Shown here: in pieces, positions 1 through 11,366 of the stretch
Layout: every line of letters begins with the position of its first letter
How positions within the stretch are numbered: the stretch's first letter is position 1
Assembly: GCF_037893015.1 (NCBI RefSeq)
Contig: NC_133660.1
Location: forward strand, 166,968,363 to 167,032,362
From: Macrotis lagotis
Taxonomy: Eukaryota; Chordata; Mammalia; Peramelemorphia; Peramelidae
Reading direction: 5' to 3'
Length of the DNA stretch: 64,000 nt
The notes under the pieces: model-generated
Told to the model about the DNA's origin: nothing
The model's input: only the letters and a program-made list of their open reading frames with translations
Databases searched by the model: none
Translations under genes and position numbers: made by a program

Positions 1-391
1 TTTCTTCCATACTAACTTCCAATTTTCCCAGCAGTTTTTATCAAAGAGAGAGTTTTTATCCCAATAGCTGGTGTCTGGGTTTATCAAACAGCAGGTTACT
101 ATAATTGTTTCCTGCAATTGCACCTAGTCTATTCCACTGGTCCACCACTCTGTTTCTTAGCCAATACCAGATAGTTTCGATGACTGATGCTTTATAATAT
201 AATTTTAGATTGAATAGGGCTAAGCCCCCTTCTTTTGTACTTTTTTCATTAAATCCCTGGAAATTCTTTACTTTTTATTTCTCCATATGAATTTACTTAC
301 AACTTTTTTTTTAACTCGTTAAAGTAATTTTTTGCAATTTTGATTGGTAGGGCTAGACAGGTAGTTTAGTTTTGGTAGAATTGTCATTTTT

Positions 392-725
392 GGGATGGCT
401 AGGTGGCTCAGTGGATAGAGCACCGGCCTGGGAGTCAGGAGTACCTGAGTTCAAATCTAGCCTCAGACACTTAATAATTACCTAGCTGTGTGGCCTTGGG
501 CAAGTCCCTCAACCCCATTGCCTTTCTTTCTTTCTTTTTTTTTTTTTTAGGTTTTTGCATGGAAAATGGGGTTAAGTGGCTTGCCCAAGGCCACACAGCT
601 AGGTAATTATTAAGTGTCTGAGACCATATTTGAACCCAGGTACTCCTGACTCCTAGGCCGGTGCTTTATCCACTATGCCACCTAGCCACCCCCCATTGCC
701 TTTCAAAAAAAAAAAACTAAAAAAA
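392..725 (+). mobile_element. tRNA-derived SINE (WSINE-like), interrupted by a second SINE
   Basis: The head is tRNA-like, with the GTGGATAGAGC A-box region and the GAGTTCAAATC B-box region, and the tail is poly(A). The 15-bp duplication agaattgtcattttt flanks it at 377-391 and 726-740, so it is a clean insertion into the L1. The body is 392-526 plus 705-725, with another SINE between. Confidence 0.9.
527..690 (-). mobile_element. SINE inserted within the SINE at 392-725
   Basis: This is an inverted copy of the same family: poly(T) first, then the reverse complement of the tail and head, ending near the conserved GCCACCTAGCC. The 14-bp duplication ccccattgcctttc at 513-526 and 691-704 shows it landed inside the older SINE. 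Confidence 0.9.
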
Positions 726-1689
726 AGAATTGTCATTTTTATTATATTAGCTCTACCTATCCATGAGCAGTTGATATTTGCCCAGTTATTTAAATCTGAT
801 TTAATTTGTGTGAGAAGTGTTTTATAATTATTTTCAAAAAGTTTCTGAGTCTGCCTTGGAAAATAGACTCCCAGGTATTTTATATTGTCTGAGGTTACTT
901 TGAATGGGATTTCTCTTTCTAGCTCTTCCTGCTGTTTCTTGATAGTCATATATAGAAAAGTTGAGGATTTATGAGGGTTTATTTTATATCCTGCAACTTT
1001 GCTAAAATTGCTAATTGTTTCCAGTAGTTTTTTGAAAGATTTCTTGGGATTCTCTAGGCAGACCATCATGTCATCTGCAAAGAGCAAGAGTTTTGTCTCT
1101 TCCTTCCCAATTCTAATTCCTTCAATTTCTTTTTCTTCTTTAATTGCTGAAGCTAACATTTCTAATATGATATTGAATAGTAGTGATGATAATGGGCATC
1201 CTTGTTTCACCCCTGATCTTAATGGGAATGCCTCTAGCCTCTCCCCATTGAATATAATGCTTGTTGATGGTTTCATATAGTTACTGCTTATTATTCTAAA
1301 GAACAGTCCATTTATTCCTACACTCCCTAGTACTTTTAGTAGGAATGGGTGCTGTATTTTGTCAAAAGCTTTTTCAGCATCTATTGATATAATCATATAA
1401 TTTCTTATAAGTTCGTTGTTGATATAATTAATTATACTAACAGTTTTCCTAATATTGAACCAACCCTGCATTCCTGGGATGAATCCTATTTGGTCAAAAT
1501 GTCTTTAGAGTCATTCTTAGCAAAATTGTGAAATATCAGATAATATACCAGCATCTAGCCCTGGAAGACTTTAGAGTCTTTAGTAATTCAATGAAAGTTA
1601 GAACCCAGTCTATGACTATATTATTCAAAATTATCTAGAGGCATGTCCATCTTTTGAGAATATTAATATTGGGATATAATCAGGTAGAG

Positions 1690-1762
1690 CAGAGATGTTT
1701 ATATGTGTGTATGCATGTGTGTGTGTGTATATGTATCACATTTGATATATATATATATATCA
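1690..1762. repeat. TG/TA microsatellite cluster
   Basis: Imperfect GT and AT dinucleotide runs. The rest of 1496-2040 is AT-rich, and I can assign nothing to it. Confidence 0.7.
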
Positions 1763-2039
1763 CATTACTAGTATGAGACAATACATAGGATGCATATAAT
1801 GAAAGATGTAACAATCTTTCAAATGAGTAGATGAATATCAAACACTTATTACCTTTTTAAATGACCTAATATACTATTAAGAGAGCAACATTTCTTACCT
1901 TTGGGAAGAAACAATTAAATAATTTTCTCTGGAAACTTGTCCTATACAGATACAACTTCACAAGCAAACCCCAAAGATTTTAAATTTTTGATATTTTCCA
2001 AAGAAAGTAATTCCAAAGCCTTTTATATACATTTGATCT

Positions 2040-2220
2040 CTCCAATCATTCTCTAAAGTTAGGTAGAATGAATATTTTTGTCTTCTTTTGCAGATGATGA
2101 AACTGAGGCTTAGAGAAGTTGTGATTTCTCCAAAATCATCTAGCTTAGTGAATGGTAGAACTTAATTTCAAACTGGACTAAATTTTGTGCTCTTTTCCTT
2201 ACACTGCTTCCTTATGAGAG
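2040..2220 (-). mobile_element. MIR-type old SINE
   Basis: The core reads like the reverse complement of a MIR: gatgatgaaactgaggctta, then a degraded form of the usual gacttgcccaagg stretch. It is strongly diverged. Confidence 0.6.
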
Positions 2221-2230
2221 TGAAAAATAC

Positions 2231-2391
2231 AAGGGGCAGCTAGGTAGTGCAGTGAACAGAACACAAGTCCTGGAGTCAGGAGAACCTGAATTCAAATCTG
2301 GCCTCAGACACTTAATAATTACCTAGCTGTGTGACCATGGGCAAGTCACTCAACCCCATTGCCTTTCAAAAACAAAACTTGAAAGAAAAAA
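2231..2391 (+). mobile_element. WSINE-like SINE
   Basis: Full-length head, middle and A-rich tail. The duplication gaaaaatac lies at 2222-2230 and 2392-2400. Confidence 0.9.
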
Positions 2392-2426
2392 GAAAAATAC
2401 AGAAAAGAAACAATAGAGTGCTACTT

Positions 2427-2863
2427 TGTGGGTACACAGGCTATTCTAATAGCCATGACACAAATCATTCCCAAGTAAACTGCCACCTGGACAGTCTCAG
2501 GAACTGGCTTGCTGCCCTGAGAGATAAGGTGAGCCGGAGTCCTTGGGAGTCAGAGTCCTTGGGAGCTGGACATTCTGCCCCACTGACCAAGGGCACTAGA
2601 CACAGCTGTGCCTTATCATCTCCTCCCTAACGTACCCGCCTGTCCTGTAATGCAAGACCCTGCACGTACACCCCACTTGTATTCCCCCAATTACCTCATT
2701 ATTCTTTGTTCTACCCCAGAAGACCTAACAGTATATATGTAATAGCTAAGCAGTAATAAAATTGAGCTGGAGGCATAAGGCAGTAGTGGCTTGACTCCTT
2801 GTTCTCAGCTCCCCTCCTGGAGGGAGTTCGTCGCTGTGGGCCCCAAGGAAGCAAGCCACAACA
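2427..2863 (+). mobile_element. Solo LTR of an endogenous retrovirus
   Basis: A 437-bp unit begins TGTGGG and ends CACAACA, with an exact 6-bp duplication ctactt at 2421-2426 and 2864-2869. Inside are a TATA-like tatatat at 2732-2738 and a polyadenylation signal AATAAA at 2755-2760, in the order expected of an LTR (U3, R, U5). No internal retroviral genes are adjacent, so it is a solo LTR left by recombination. A 6-bp duplication is usual for class II (beta-like) elements; that assignment is inference. Confidence 0.75.
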
Positions 2864-3044
2864 CTACTTCTTTTAGCTACCTTCCCTTTTGGTATTCTAT
2901 TAACTCTCCTTCCCAAAAACTAGTTTCAGAAAAGAATATCATTAGCTTTTCCAGAGGTTTTGGACATAATTATTTGAAGATTTGAAGATGAAAACCATTG
3001 TGTATGCATCCTTAAAGTTCAATCTCACAATGAGTTCCTGATAA

Positions 3045-3195
3045 ACTGATGATGATGTTTGTCCTTCATCTTTTATGAATTAGATTTGAGTGGGGGGGGG
3101 GGAGCTGTGCTAAGTCACCAGCCTCACTTACTCCCTTGAGCTACCTGGATCCAGTGGTCAGATATGGATCAGGATGACTGGAGATGGCCCTGGAT
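3045..3195 (+). mobile_element. Composite marsupial SINE fragment
   Basis: It contains the stretches TTTGTCCTTCAT, CTGGATCCAGTGG and GACTGGAGATGGCCCTGGA, and it matches the copy at 11196-11505 in the same orientation. The family name is uncertain (RTE-mobilised SINE is one possibility). A poly(G) run lies at about 3092-3102. Confidence 0.6.
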
Positions 3196-3359
3196 GCAAG
3201 GCATAAACATTGAGACAAAAGAATAGCTTCATCCTTATAATTTATAGAAAACTTAGAAACACTTAAACCCCACCCCTACACACACATTTTTCTCCACTTC
3301 AAGAATATAGGACTTTCTGTAGATTCAGGATTCTTTGATCCTGCTTTTTCAAGGGACAG

Positions 3360-3520
3360 ATTATAGACCCATAGATGTAGAGCTATAAAGAAGTTCAGAG
3401 GCCACAAAAATAGCCCCCTCATTTTTCAGTTGAGGAAAAAGAGGTCCAGAGAGGTTATACAAAGAAGTAAGTGTCACTTTTCCATTCTGGTATTCTGATT
3501 CTTGTGTCAAAAATCCTTTG
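3360..3520 (-). mobile_element. MIR-family CORE-SINE, old
   Basis: The pattern 'cccatagatgtagagct ... cctcatttttcagttgagg ... gtccagagagg' fits an inverted MIR-like SINE. Confidence 0.5.
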
Positions 3521-3639
3521 TCATATTACAGTGTCATAATTGAGGGAACCAAAAGATAGCCTGTTATTTTTTCCAGTTGTGTCCTCCCAGTTGGTCAATA
3601 ATGCTTCTGATTCATGGGGATCTCAGGAAATACCAGTGG

Positions 3640-3890
3640 CCTCTTGCTACTGCTTCTGCTCAATTGTTTCAGTTGTGTCTGTCTTTTCATGACCACATTT
3701 GAGGTTTTCTTGATAAGGATCCTGCCAATTTCTTCTTCAGTTCAGATTACAGATAAGAAAATTAAGGCAAACAGGGTTAAGTGACTTGCCCAAGGTCAAA
3801 TAGCTAGTAAGTTTCTGAGGCTGAATTTGAATTCAAACATTCCTGACTCCACATCAAGCACTATCTATTATATCAATTAGCTACCCATTA
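3640..3890 (-). mobile_element. MAR1-type marsupial SINE
   Basis: Inverted copy: TTGTTTCAGTTGTGTCTG at one end, then GGGTTAAGTGACTTGCCCAA, CAAATAGCTAG and a degraded tRNA-like head near 3880. Confidence 0.75.
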
Positions 3891-3929
3891 CCTACTACTC
3901 CAACTACTAATAGTAAATATATAATGTTC

Positions 3930-4140
3930 TTAAGTTTAAAACTATAGCATTTCATTAGATCCTTGCAATAACCATGTGAGGTTGATACCAAAGGTATTTC
4001 CATTTTAAAGATGAGGAAATTAAAGCTTAAAGAAGTGAAGTAATTTGCTTGTGTTTATATAGCACATCAGTGTCAGATGTGAAATTTGAATGCCAGCTTT
4101 TCCTGAGCCTAGTTCAGTGGTTTCTAATAGAAAGAAAAGG
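3930..4140 (-). mobile_element. MIR SINE
   Basis: Inverted MIR core with 'aaagatgaggaaattaaagc' followed by a degraded 'acttgcccaagg' stretch. Confidence 0.65.
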
Positions 4141-4229
4141 TTTAGAGAGGGTAGCAAATAATCAGAAATCATACCCTTGATGAGATCAAGTCTTCAGGCT
4201 CATATATATTTTGTAGGCTACCAAAAAAA

Positions 4230-5165
4230 TTGGTGGATTCAGTTGTTGAGTTACTGTCAGCAATTTATCAAAGGTCATCTTGGAGACAACAGATATAGAG
4301 ATAGTTGATTTCTGAAATAATTTGATGACAGGATACAAGTAGACATGAATTGGTAGACATCAACTGGAAAGTCTTTAGACTTCTTTTCATCTTCTATTTA
4401 GTTCTTTGGGAACTTAACATTTTATATTAATGACTTGGATAAAGACAGAAAGCTGTTCAAATCCTTAGCCCAAAAAAGTCTAGAAAGATTGATTAGCATG
4501 TTGGATGACAGTCATGATCTAAATAGATTCAATAAATTACAAGGTTAGACCAAATCTAATAAAATGAAGTTTAACAGGAATAAATAAAGGGCTGTGCTTC
4601 ATAAGTATAAACAGGGAGAAATAGTAAGATAATATTTCATACAGAAATTTTGAAGTTTTAGAGAATCCTAAGCTCAAAATAAATCAATAATGTGCTACAG
4701 AACCCCCCAAAAAGTGAATGGGATTTTTTACTATTGTGCTCTGCTTTCGTTAGACAATTTCTAGAATATTATATTCAATTTCAGGCACTATGTTTTACTT
4801 GGGATATTGAGAAGTAGAATCGTATACAGAAGAGAGTGACTAGGAAGTTGTAAAGATTAGAGATGAGGATTGATTGAAAGAACTAAAGAAGTAATATAAT
4901 TGCTTATCTTTAGGAATTTGAAATACTGTCATGTGGAAGATAGATTGGACTTTTCAGCTTTATATAAGGAAAAATTTCCTAACAATTAGAGCTGTACAAA
5001 AATATAATGGCCTGCTTCAAGAGTGATTGCTAAAATTTCCCCTCACCAGAGGAATTTAAGCAAAGGTTTACTAAGGATGATGAATAAAGGATTCCTGTTT
5101 AGATGAGAATTGAACATGTTCACTTCTGAGATCCCTTCAAACAGAAATTCTTTGATTCATTTTGA
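4230..5165 (+). mobile_element. Ancient amniote LINE-like repeat (CR1/L3-type, tentative)
   Basis: Segments such as 'aggaaaaatttcctaacaat', 'agagctgtacaaaa' and 'gattcctgtttagatgagaa' recall a very old interspersed repeat found across amniotes. 58010-58400 appears to be the same family in the opposite orientation. No reading frame survives. The family name is from memory. Confidence 0.5.
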
Positions 5166-5279
5166 ACCACTGGAAAAGCATGAAGGTAAATAATATCACT
5201 GAAAATTATAATGTGAATAAGGAAAGAGAATATGAAAGTTTCCCAAAGGGAAATAAAAATATTCCCGAAGGGGATAATG

Positions 5280-5450
5280 ACAGATGTCACATGGAGGAAT
5301 GTTAGAACTGAAAGAGGTCTTAAAAATCAGTAAGTTCAACTCTATTGTTTTACTAGTGGGAAACTGGAACAGAGAAATAAAGTGACTTGGCAAACTTACT
5401 AACAAGTGGTAAAGCTGGCACTTGAAAGGTCAAATGTAAAGTCAGAAAGC
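5280..5450 (-). mobile_element. MIR-like CORE-SINE
   Basis: Inverted and strongly diverged copy: 'gttagaactgaaagaggtct' followed by 'aataaagtgacttggcaaac'. The next stretch (5450-5890) has an LTR-like look (tatataaag at about 5501), but I could not define its ends. Confidence 0.45.
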
Positions 5451-5899
5451 CCCTCAGTATTAGGAGAACAGCAACAAAGAGACCAATGAAGGAGTCGTAT
5501 ATATAAAGCCGTTTATTAATGGAAGGAATTGGGACTGAGTCAGAACAGACTCCAATAGTGGGTAGTTGGGAAAGCATGCCTTTTATATGGCGAGTACTAT
5601 AGGAAAACAGGGTTGTTTGGGCTCTCCATGGAGGTTGGGAGTTATTTGGGATTTCCATGGATGTTAAGATTCATTTTTTTTTTTCTGGATACGATATTCA
5701 ACTGGGCTCAACTAGGCAAGAGTGAAACCCAAGCCTGGATCCTACAGGACCCAGGCATCCTTAATAACAAGTTCAGTGTGTTCTTAACTGTATGACAAGA
5801 AGGAACATCCTAGGAGTATACAATATGTCTCAATTTCAGTATTAGACTTAAGTATTTAATTTGTTATTTCTGATACATGTGAAATGATCAGTAGTGTTT

Positions 5900-6092
5900 A
5901 AAACAACTTCAGTGGCTCCCTCTTGCTTCTAGGATAAAGATATACTTTCTGCTTAGCCTCTAAAACCTTACATATCCTGACCCAACTTTTTCAGCTTTAT
6001 TGGACATTAGTTTCCTTGCTATACTCCGAAATCTGGCCACATTGGCTTTCTTTCTGTTGCTCCCATACAGCAATCCATACTATCTTAACTCC

Positions 6093-6123
<31 letters not shown>

Positions 6124-6425
6124 CAGAGACAGACAGAGACAGACAGAGACAGAGATGCAGAGATAAAGAGATAGAGAGAATGTCATCTTTCCTTAAGATG
6201 CAGATCAAGCATCATTTTTTTCATGATTTTCTTGCCCTGCCCCCCCAATTGTTATTGCCTTCCCAAATTAACTTTTCTTTAACTACTTTGAATATGTTTA
6301 CATATATTTAGGTTATTCTGTATGTTTGTTTTATATATACTTATCTCCACTATTAGGACATAAGCTCTTAAAGAGCATTCCCTGTATTTGCTTCCCCAAT
6401 GCACACATAAGTGCTTAATAAATAC
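5900..6425 (+). mobile_element. L2-type LINE 3' fragment
   Basis: It follows the L2 C-terminal coding and 3' tail order: 'tggctccctcttgcttctagg', 'tctggccacattggc' and finally 'aagtgcttaataaatactt'. A GA/GACA microsatellite at about 6091-6180 interrupts it. Confidence 0.65.
6091..6180. repeat. GA / GACAGA microsatellite
   Basis: A (GA)n run followed by GACAGA units, embedded in the L2 fragment. Confidence 0.9.
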
Positions 6426-6582
6426 TTGGAGGAAGATTGATTTTTTTCCCTCAAACAGAATTGCTACTATAGAATTAGTCCACCATATACGTAATTCAAT
6501 ATTTTACCACTTGATGGCAATATCCATCCACAAATCTTGCAAAGGAAACCCAATCAAATTCACAGATTCAAAGTTGAATTTT

Positions 6583-6741
6583 TTTCATAGAAAAATATAC
6601 TTTCCCAAAGTTCTAGTGTAATTGCAAAAAAATATAAGGGCCTACAGTCTAGAATCTTGTAATTTCATAGAAAATGTACTTTTCCAAAGTTCTAGCGTGC
6701 TTGTAAAAAAATATAAGGGCCTATAGTCTAGAGTCCTGTAA
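6583..6741. repeat. Two-copy tandem duplication of about 80 bp
   Basis: Unit 1 (6583-6662) and unit 2 (6663-6741) both begin TTTCATAGAAAA and both contain CAAAGTTCTAG and AAAAAAATATAAGGGCCTA. They differ at a handful of sites. Confidence 0.9.
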
Positions 6742-6929
6742 TTTCAATTGTTTTTAAGACAACTTAAAATAGTCAAATCAATGGAAAACACAAAATGGAG
6801 CTCCAAAATGCAATGTTAACAAAATAATGATGTAAGTTAAAATATTTAAATATGTAAAGGACATATTTTAGAGCTTTGAGAAACACAGGGAAAGTAATAG
6901 TTATATTAAAAGAAAATTTTAAAATGAAA

Positions 6930-7440
6930 TTATGTTCTATATATGTTCACACTGCTCCAAGCATGCACCCTATAGTCAAGACAAATTGGTTTACTTGCTC
7001 TTCTCTGTATATAAGATTCTATTTCCCACTTTAGTTCTTTTGCACAATCTGTCCTTCAAACTGGCCCTCCTGTTTCTTACCTCTTGCAAACCTCAGGGCC
7101 CTTCAATACTTAATTCATGAGTCAGCTCTTACAGGAGGTCCTTCCACATGCCCATATGTATTAATTATCTGTCCATTTTCACCAAATCACTAAGTATTCA
7201 TATTTTATAATTCCTTATCTATGTACAAATTCTTTCTATTCTTCCTCTTCCTATGTAATATGTCAGTCAGTCCTCATTCAATAAACATTTATGAATAAGG
7301 ACTTGCTAAGTGCTGAGCTTACAAAAATAGTCAAAAATAAAGCCTCTGCCCTTACAATCTAATGATAAAGGTGTTTTGTTTTTTGTAATTGTATACCCAG
7401 TGACTGATACATAGTAGGTGCTTCAATAACTTTATAAACT
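6930..7440 (+). mobile_element. L2-type LINE fragments
   Basis: Diverged L2-like 3' coding text ('ctgtccttcaaactggccctcc', 'ggaggtccttcc') is followed by a second short piece with the 'catttatgaataaggacttg' end motif. Boundaries are approximate. Confidence 0.5.
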
Positions 7441-7839
7441 TTTAGGTACCATGTGTGCAGCATAGTGGTCCTTTCCTCTTTCTAATCACTTTGCTTAAGA
7501 TCTTGCACTTTTTCACTTACCTGAAGCTCCTCTTTAGAATCACTTAGCTATTCCCTTACCTGGGCATGCTATTCTGACAGTTTCAGAGATAGGTAGAGCT
7601 AAAGCACTGTCAATTAAAAGGGAAATATTCTTCAATTATGACTGCTGATTCTGTATTTTTCAGAAGTCCTAGTTAATAAAGAGATCTGATAGAATATTGG
7701 AAATAAAAAGTTTTATTGTGCCATGGTGCTTTCTGAAGGTTGAGTGCTTACATGGAATTAATGTTAGAAGTAACATCTCAGGGATTTTTCCTTTTTAATA
7801 ATTTGTGAAAGCAGGGGCATATATTCCCATTATGTTGCA

Positions 7840-8150
7840 TAAATTCTAATCTAGCAGATACTTTCTAGAATTACTTTTTGGAGTCTGACTTGCCTTCCTG
7901 ATTAGTAAAGAGAGGAAAAAAGCTCCCCACCCCAATTCTTCCCCTTGAGATTCTGAGAATAACAATGTACCACAAAATTATCAGCCTGACAATACCTGGC
8001 CCTAAATCAAGAGCAGTATTGGATTTCTTGTCAGGTGTCCAATTTTCCCCCCTTTCAATTAGCATAACTTTATCTGAACTGAGCTTTAGTGAATTGGACT
8101 CCATCCAAGTTAGCACTTTGTTTAGTTCTTAAGGATGAAAGGAGGTTGTA
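7840..8150 (-). mobile_element. CR1/L3-like LINE reverse transcriptase remnant
   Basis: An 81-codon minus frame (8116-7871) begins with WMESNSLKLSSDKVMLI. This resembles the 'W-SN-LKLN-DKTEVLLVG' motif of CR1/RTE-type reverse transcriptases, with a residue missing in the DKTEV core. Only this short piece is recognisable. Flanks 7450-7840 and 8150-9180 hold nothing I can assign. Confidence 0.45.
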
Positions 8151-9194
8151 TCCTGTATTTGTCACAAAGAATACAAGAAACTTGTTATCCCCTTTATATT
8201 GTTAGCATGGAAGTCTATGGTGTTTTATGATCTCTCCCAATGGCCTCATTGCACATTTTGCATTGAAGAGATAGATGACAGGTGAAACTTCACTGTTAAG
8301 GGTACTTTAGGGAAGAACATCTGTCTCCTGTCATTAAGAGATTTTTATAAGAGAAATTAAATTTTTTAAATCATCAGTTTTTTTAAAAAGTATATTAAGT
8401 CAAGCTCCTACTTTCTTAGTTTACAAAGAATAATTAATGTTCAGTAGATCTAAATTCCAGATGCTTTCACTGCTCTTCACAGGTGTGAGCACTCCCAAAG
8501 CAAATGAAAACCTTAAATTACCATAAAAAGTGTTTCTGCAATTAAGTAATATGAAAATTGTTTTGATTGCTTTCTACTTATTTTTAAACCACTAAAATAA
8601 TTGGACATTTGAAATATGTGAACTTAAAACAAGGAGTACTTTTTCATGTTAATAGAAAATTTAGTTAACTTTACTGAAATGCTACAAAGGAAAAATTTCT
8701 GAATTAAACGAAATTGATGCAGGCTAAAATAAGTGTCTTATATTTTCAGAAACTCCTGGGAGCTTGATTCTAATCTCTCAGTTCTGACCAATGGCTCACC
8801 ACTTTTAACTTTCTCAGGTGTTCTTCAAGCATGAGATTAGAAAATCATTGGCTTCCTCTTTGTGGCTCTAGGAATCATGATTTCTGAACTTCATTCATTA
8901 TGTTGCAATGGAGAATGAAGTTGTGGGGCAGAACTGCTTCTCAAAATTATCTATACTAGGATTTAAATCTGAAGTTTGAGTGAATGCATATTAGCCAGGA
9001 AGAAAATAAAAATACCTTCTTTAAGCTCAACAGTTTCAATCAGTTAAATGCAGACACATTGTACTTTGTTGGATTTCTCACTAGAATGCTTATGAAAGAC
9101 ATGCAGAAAACATGAATGGGTCAGTGTGTCTCATCTGAATATTTAATTTTGCTAGATGAGGGAAAGGCATATTGTGTATACTTTTATCTACATA

Positions 9195-9213
9195 TACACA
9201 CACACACACACAT
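9195..9213. repeat. CA microsatellite
   Basis: Short (CA)n run next to the SINE head that follows. Confidence 0.8.
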
Positions 9214-9237
9214 ACATGTGCATATAAATAAATGCAG

Positions 9238-9478
9238 GGTTGCTAGTTGGCCCCAATGGACAGAGCTCTGGGCCTGGAGTAAGGAAGACTCATCTTCCTG
9301 AGTTCCAGTCTGGTCTCAGACACTTTGTAGTTGTGTGGCTCTGGGAAAGTCACTTGATCTTTTTTTGCCTCTGTTCCTCATCTGTAAAATGAGTGGTATA
9401 AATTAATGACAAACTACTCCAACATATTTGTCAAGAAAACCCCAAATGAGGTCACAAAGAGTTGAACACAACTGGAAA
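9238..9478 (+). mobile_element. MAR1-type SINE
   Basis: tRNA-like head 'ggacagagctctgggcctgga', then 'cctctgttcctcatctgtaaa', then the 'gtcaagaaaaccccaaatga' and 'gagttgaacacaactgg' tail typical of MAR1. Confidence 0.75.
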
Positions 9479-9504
9479 GACTAATCAATAAGCAACATAA
9501 CATA

Positions 9505-9505
9505 G

Positions 9506-9553
<48 letters not shown>
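9505..9553. repeat. GATA microsatellite
   Basis: About twelve GATA units, followed by GGAA/GGGA-rich purine sequence up to about 9655. Confidence 0.95.
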
Positions 9554-10128
9554 GATATAAAGGTAGAGAAAAGTAAGAAAGAAGGAAGAAGGGAGGGAGG
9601 AAAAGAGGGAGGGAGGAAGGAAGGAAAGAATAGAGAAGAAGAGATCCAAGAAGGCAGTGATGACTGGATTTTTCTAAAGAACTCATTGTTCTACCCTCCA
9701 TTAAAGGAAAAGTCCCTCAACCTAGATTACTGCAAGCCTTGGTTAGTATGAAGACATAAAGCATGAATTAACAATTCTGGAGGCAATATTTTTCCCAGGA
9801 TTAAAATGCATTTAAAGAAACTATGTAAAGTTATTTTGTAATTTCTAAAACAAAATCTGGCAGAATATACAGTTGATTATCTGGGTGTTCTTCCTTTCTA
9901 CAATATTTTAGAATAGTACTTGAAGAAGATATTTAAGAAATCTGCAAAGATCTGTTATAGCTTTCTAACTCAATGTGTAAAGAAGAAACAAATGTTTTCA
10001 AGGTCAGAATAGCCTGAACTTGAAAAAGATAATAAAAAATATTTCTACAGATATTATCCTGGGAAACTGAGTTGATAGTTATTTTCCTCCATCTTGTTGA
10101 TGCTTCTTGAGGATGGGGTTTTGTGTCC

Positions 10129-10131
<3 letters not shown>

Positions 10132-10176
<45 letters not shown>
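10132..10176. repeat. GT microsatellite
   Basis: About 22 uninterrupted GT units, abutting the SINE at 10185. Confidence 0.95.
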
Positions 10177-10181
<5 letters not shown>

Positions 10182-10184
10182 TTT

Positions 10185-10336
10185 TTTTTAATTTTATTTT
10201 TTTAAGGCAATGAGGTCAGGTTACTTGCCAAAAGTCACACAGCTAGGCAATTATTAAATGTCTGAGGTCACATTTGAACTCAGGTTCTCCCAATTCCAGA
10301 GCTGGTGCTTTATCCACTGCACCACCTAGCTGCCCC
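10185..10336 (-). mobile_element. WSINE-like SINE
   Basis: Inverted copy (aaggcaatgaggtcaggtta ... ccacctagctgccc). An imperfect duplication tgt(g/a)ttttctttt flanks it. Confidence 0.85.
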
Positions 10337-11139
10337 TGTATTTTCTTTTCTACCTGGCTTGAAACAGAATTCAAAAGACTTTAGCACTTGTCATTTTGAA
10401 GGCAGAGAGCCCCAAAACTACTCTTGCTTTTTCTGCCTAAACAAGAACTCTAACACTCTCTGGCAAGAGCAATGGGCCTTGAGAAAGGTATCTTTATTCC
10501 TCTGCCCTAATTTCTCAGAAGTACTTCTATGGTGATTTTAGTCTCCTCATATTTCTCATTATATTCCTGTGTGTATGTTCTCCATTTTCTCCCTTCTCTT
10601 CTGTTTTCTCTGGCCAGCTTTGTGATTTACTATTTGTTGTTGTTCAGTTGTTTTATTATTAGTAGCTATTCAAGTTAAATATTTAATATAAAGTAATCTC
10701 ATTGGGCTAATTCTCATTTTTATGAAGAATGATTTATATATTTATCCTTGAATTAAAATGACCCCCGTTTGACAATATAGTTCAGTTCTATATGTATAAT
10801 GCATGTTATTATAAGATGTGAATTGTTGGGTCCAATCTGCCAAGATACAGGCCTGCCAAAGCTAAAGAATTCCAGTCCACCCAAAACATTCTTAGAAAAT
10901 GTGTAGTTAAAACAAAAAACAAAAACCAAACATATATAAAAAAAAGAAAATGTGTAGTTAAAGGATGTGTTCATGGGACAACTCTTGCTAACAATGTCCC
11001 TGCAAGATACCAATGCAAAACAATACAATTCTTGTCCTCAAGGAGTTTCCATAGTATTATGGATATGATGTAGGGGGAATTGGACAATAAGATTCTAATC
11101 CTTAGAATATTCATACTTTGCCCTGCCTAATAACTACCC

Positions 11140-11334
11140 TAGTGGAGAGCTTGATGAGCCTGTTTCTGGAATGGTCTGATAATTTTTTTTTTGACTTTTT
11201 TTGTCCTTCATTCTTGAAGGACATCAGGGAGGTGATATCATGACATTCATATGAATGGGATTTGAGTGATGGGTGCTGTGCTAATTTTCTCCTCTAGAAT
11301 CATCTGGGTCCAGTAGCCATACATATATATATAT

Positions 11335-11366
<32 letters not shown>

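Larger units (their letters stand above)
1..1495 (-). mobile_element. L1 LINE fragment, ORF2 reverse transcriptase region
   Basis: Read on the minus strand, 1471 down to about 741 encodes the reverse transcriptase part of an L1 ORF2 protein. The frame carries the fingers/palm segment with DAEKAFDKI, the SGVKQGCPLS motif, and the catalytic FADD box at 1070-1081. The copy continues toward position 1 with homology to the region downstream of the RT and runs off the window. Its 5' side stops near 1495, so it is 5'-truncated. The reading frame is broken by the SINE insertion at 392-725 and by small lesions beyond it, so it is a dead copy. The same ORF2 segment occurs at 54250-55560. Confidence 0.9.

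Noticed and set aside
392..470. tRNA gene at the SINE heads (here and at about 25 other places)
   Set aside because: A- and B-box-like words are present, but no cloverleaf with an anticodon arm. These are tRNA-derived SINEs.
2331..2630. 99-codon frame
   Set aside because: It crosses the SINE end and the U3 part of the solo LTR; no protein similarity.
5490..5800. Another antisense LTR
   Set aside because: TATA-like and poly(A)-like words are present but I could not find TG/CA ends or a duplication.
7871..8116. Small minus-strand protein gene of 81 codons
   Set aside because: Looks like a decayed CR1-type reverse transcriptase piece, without start context or splice support.
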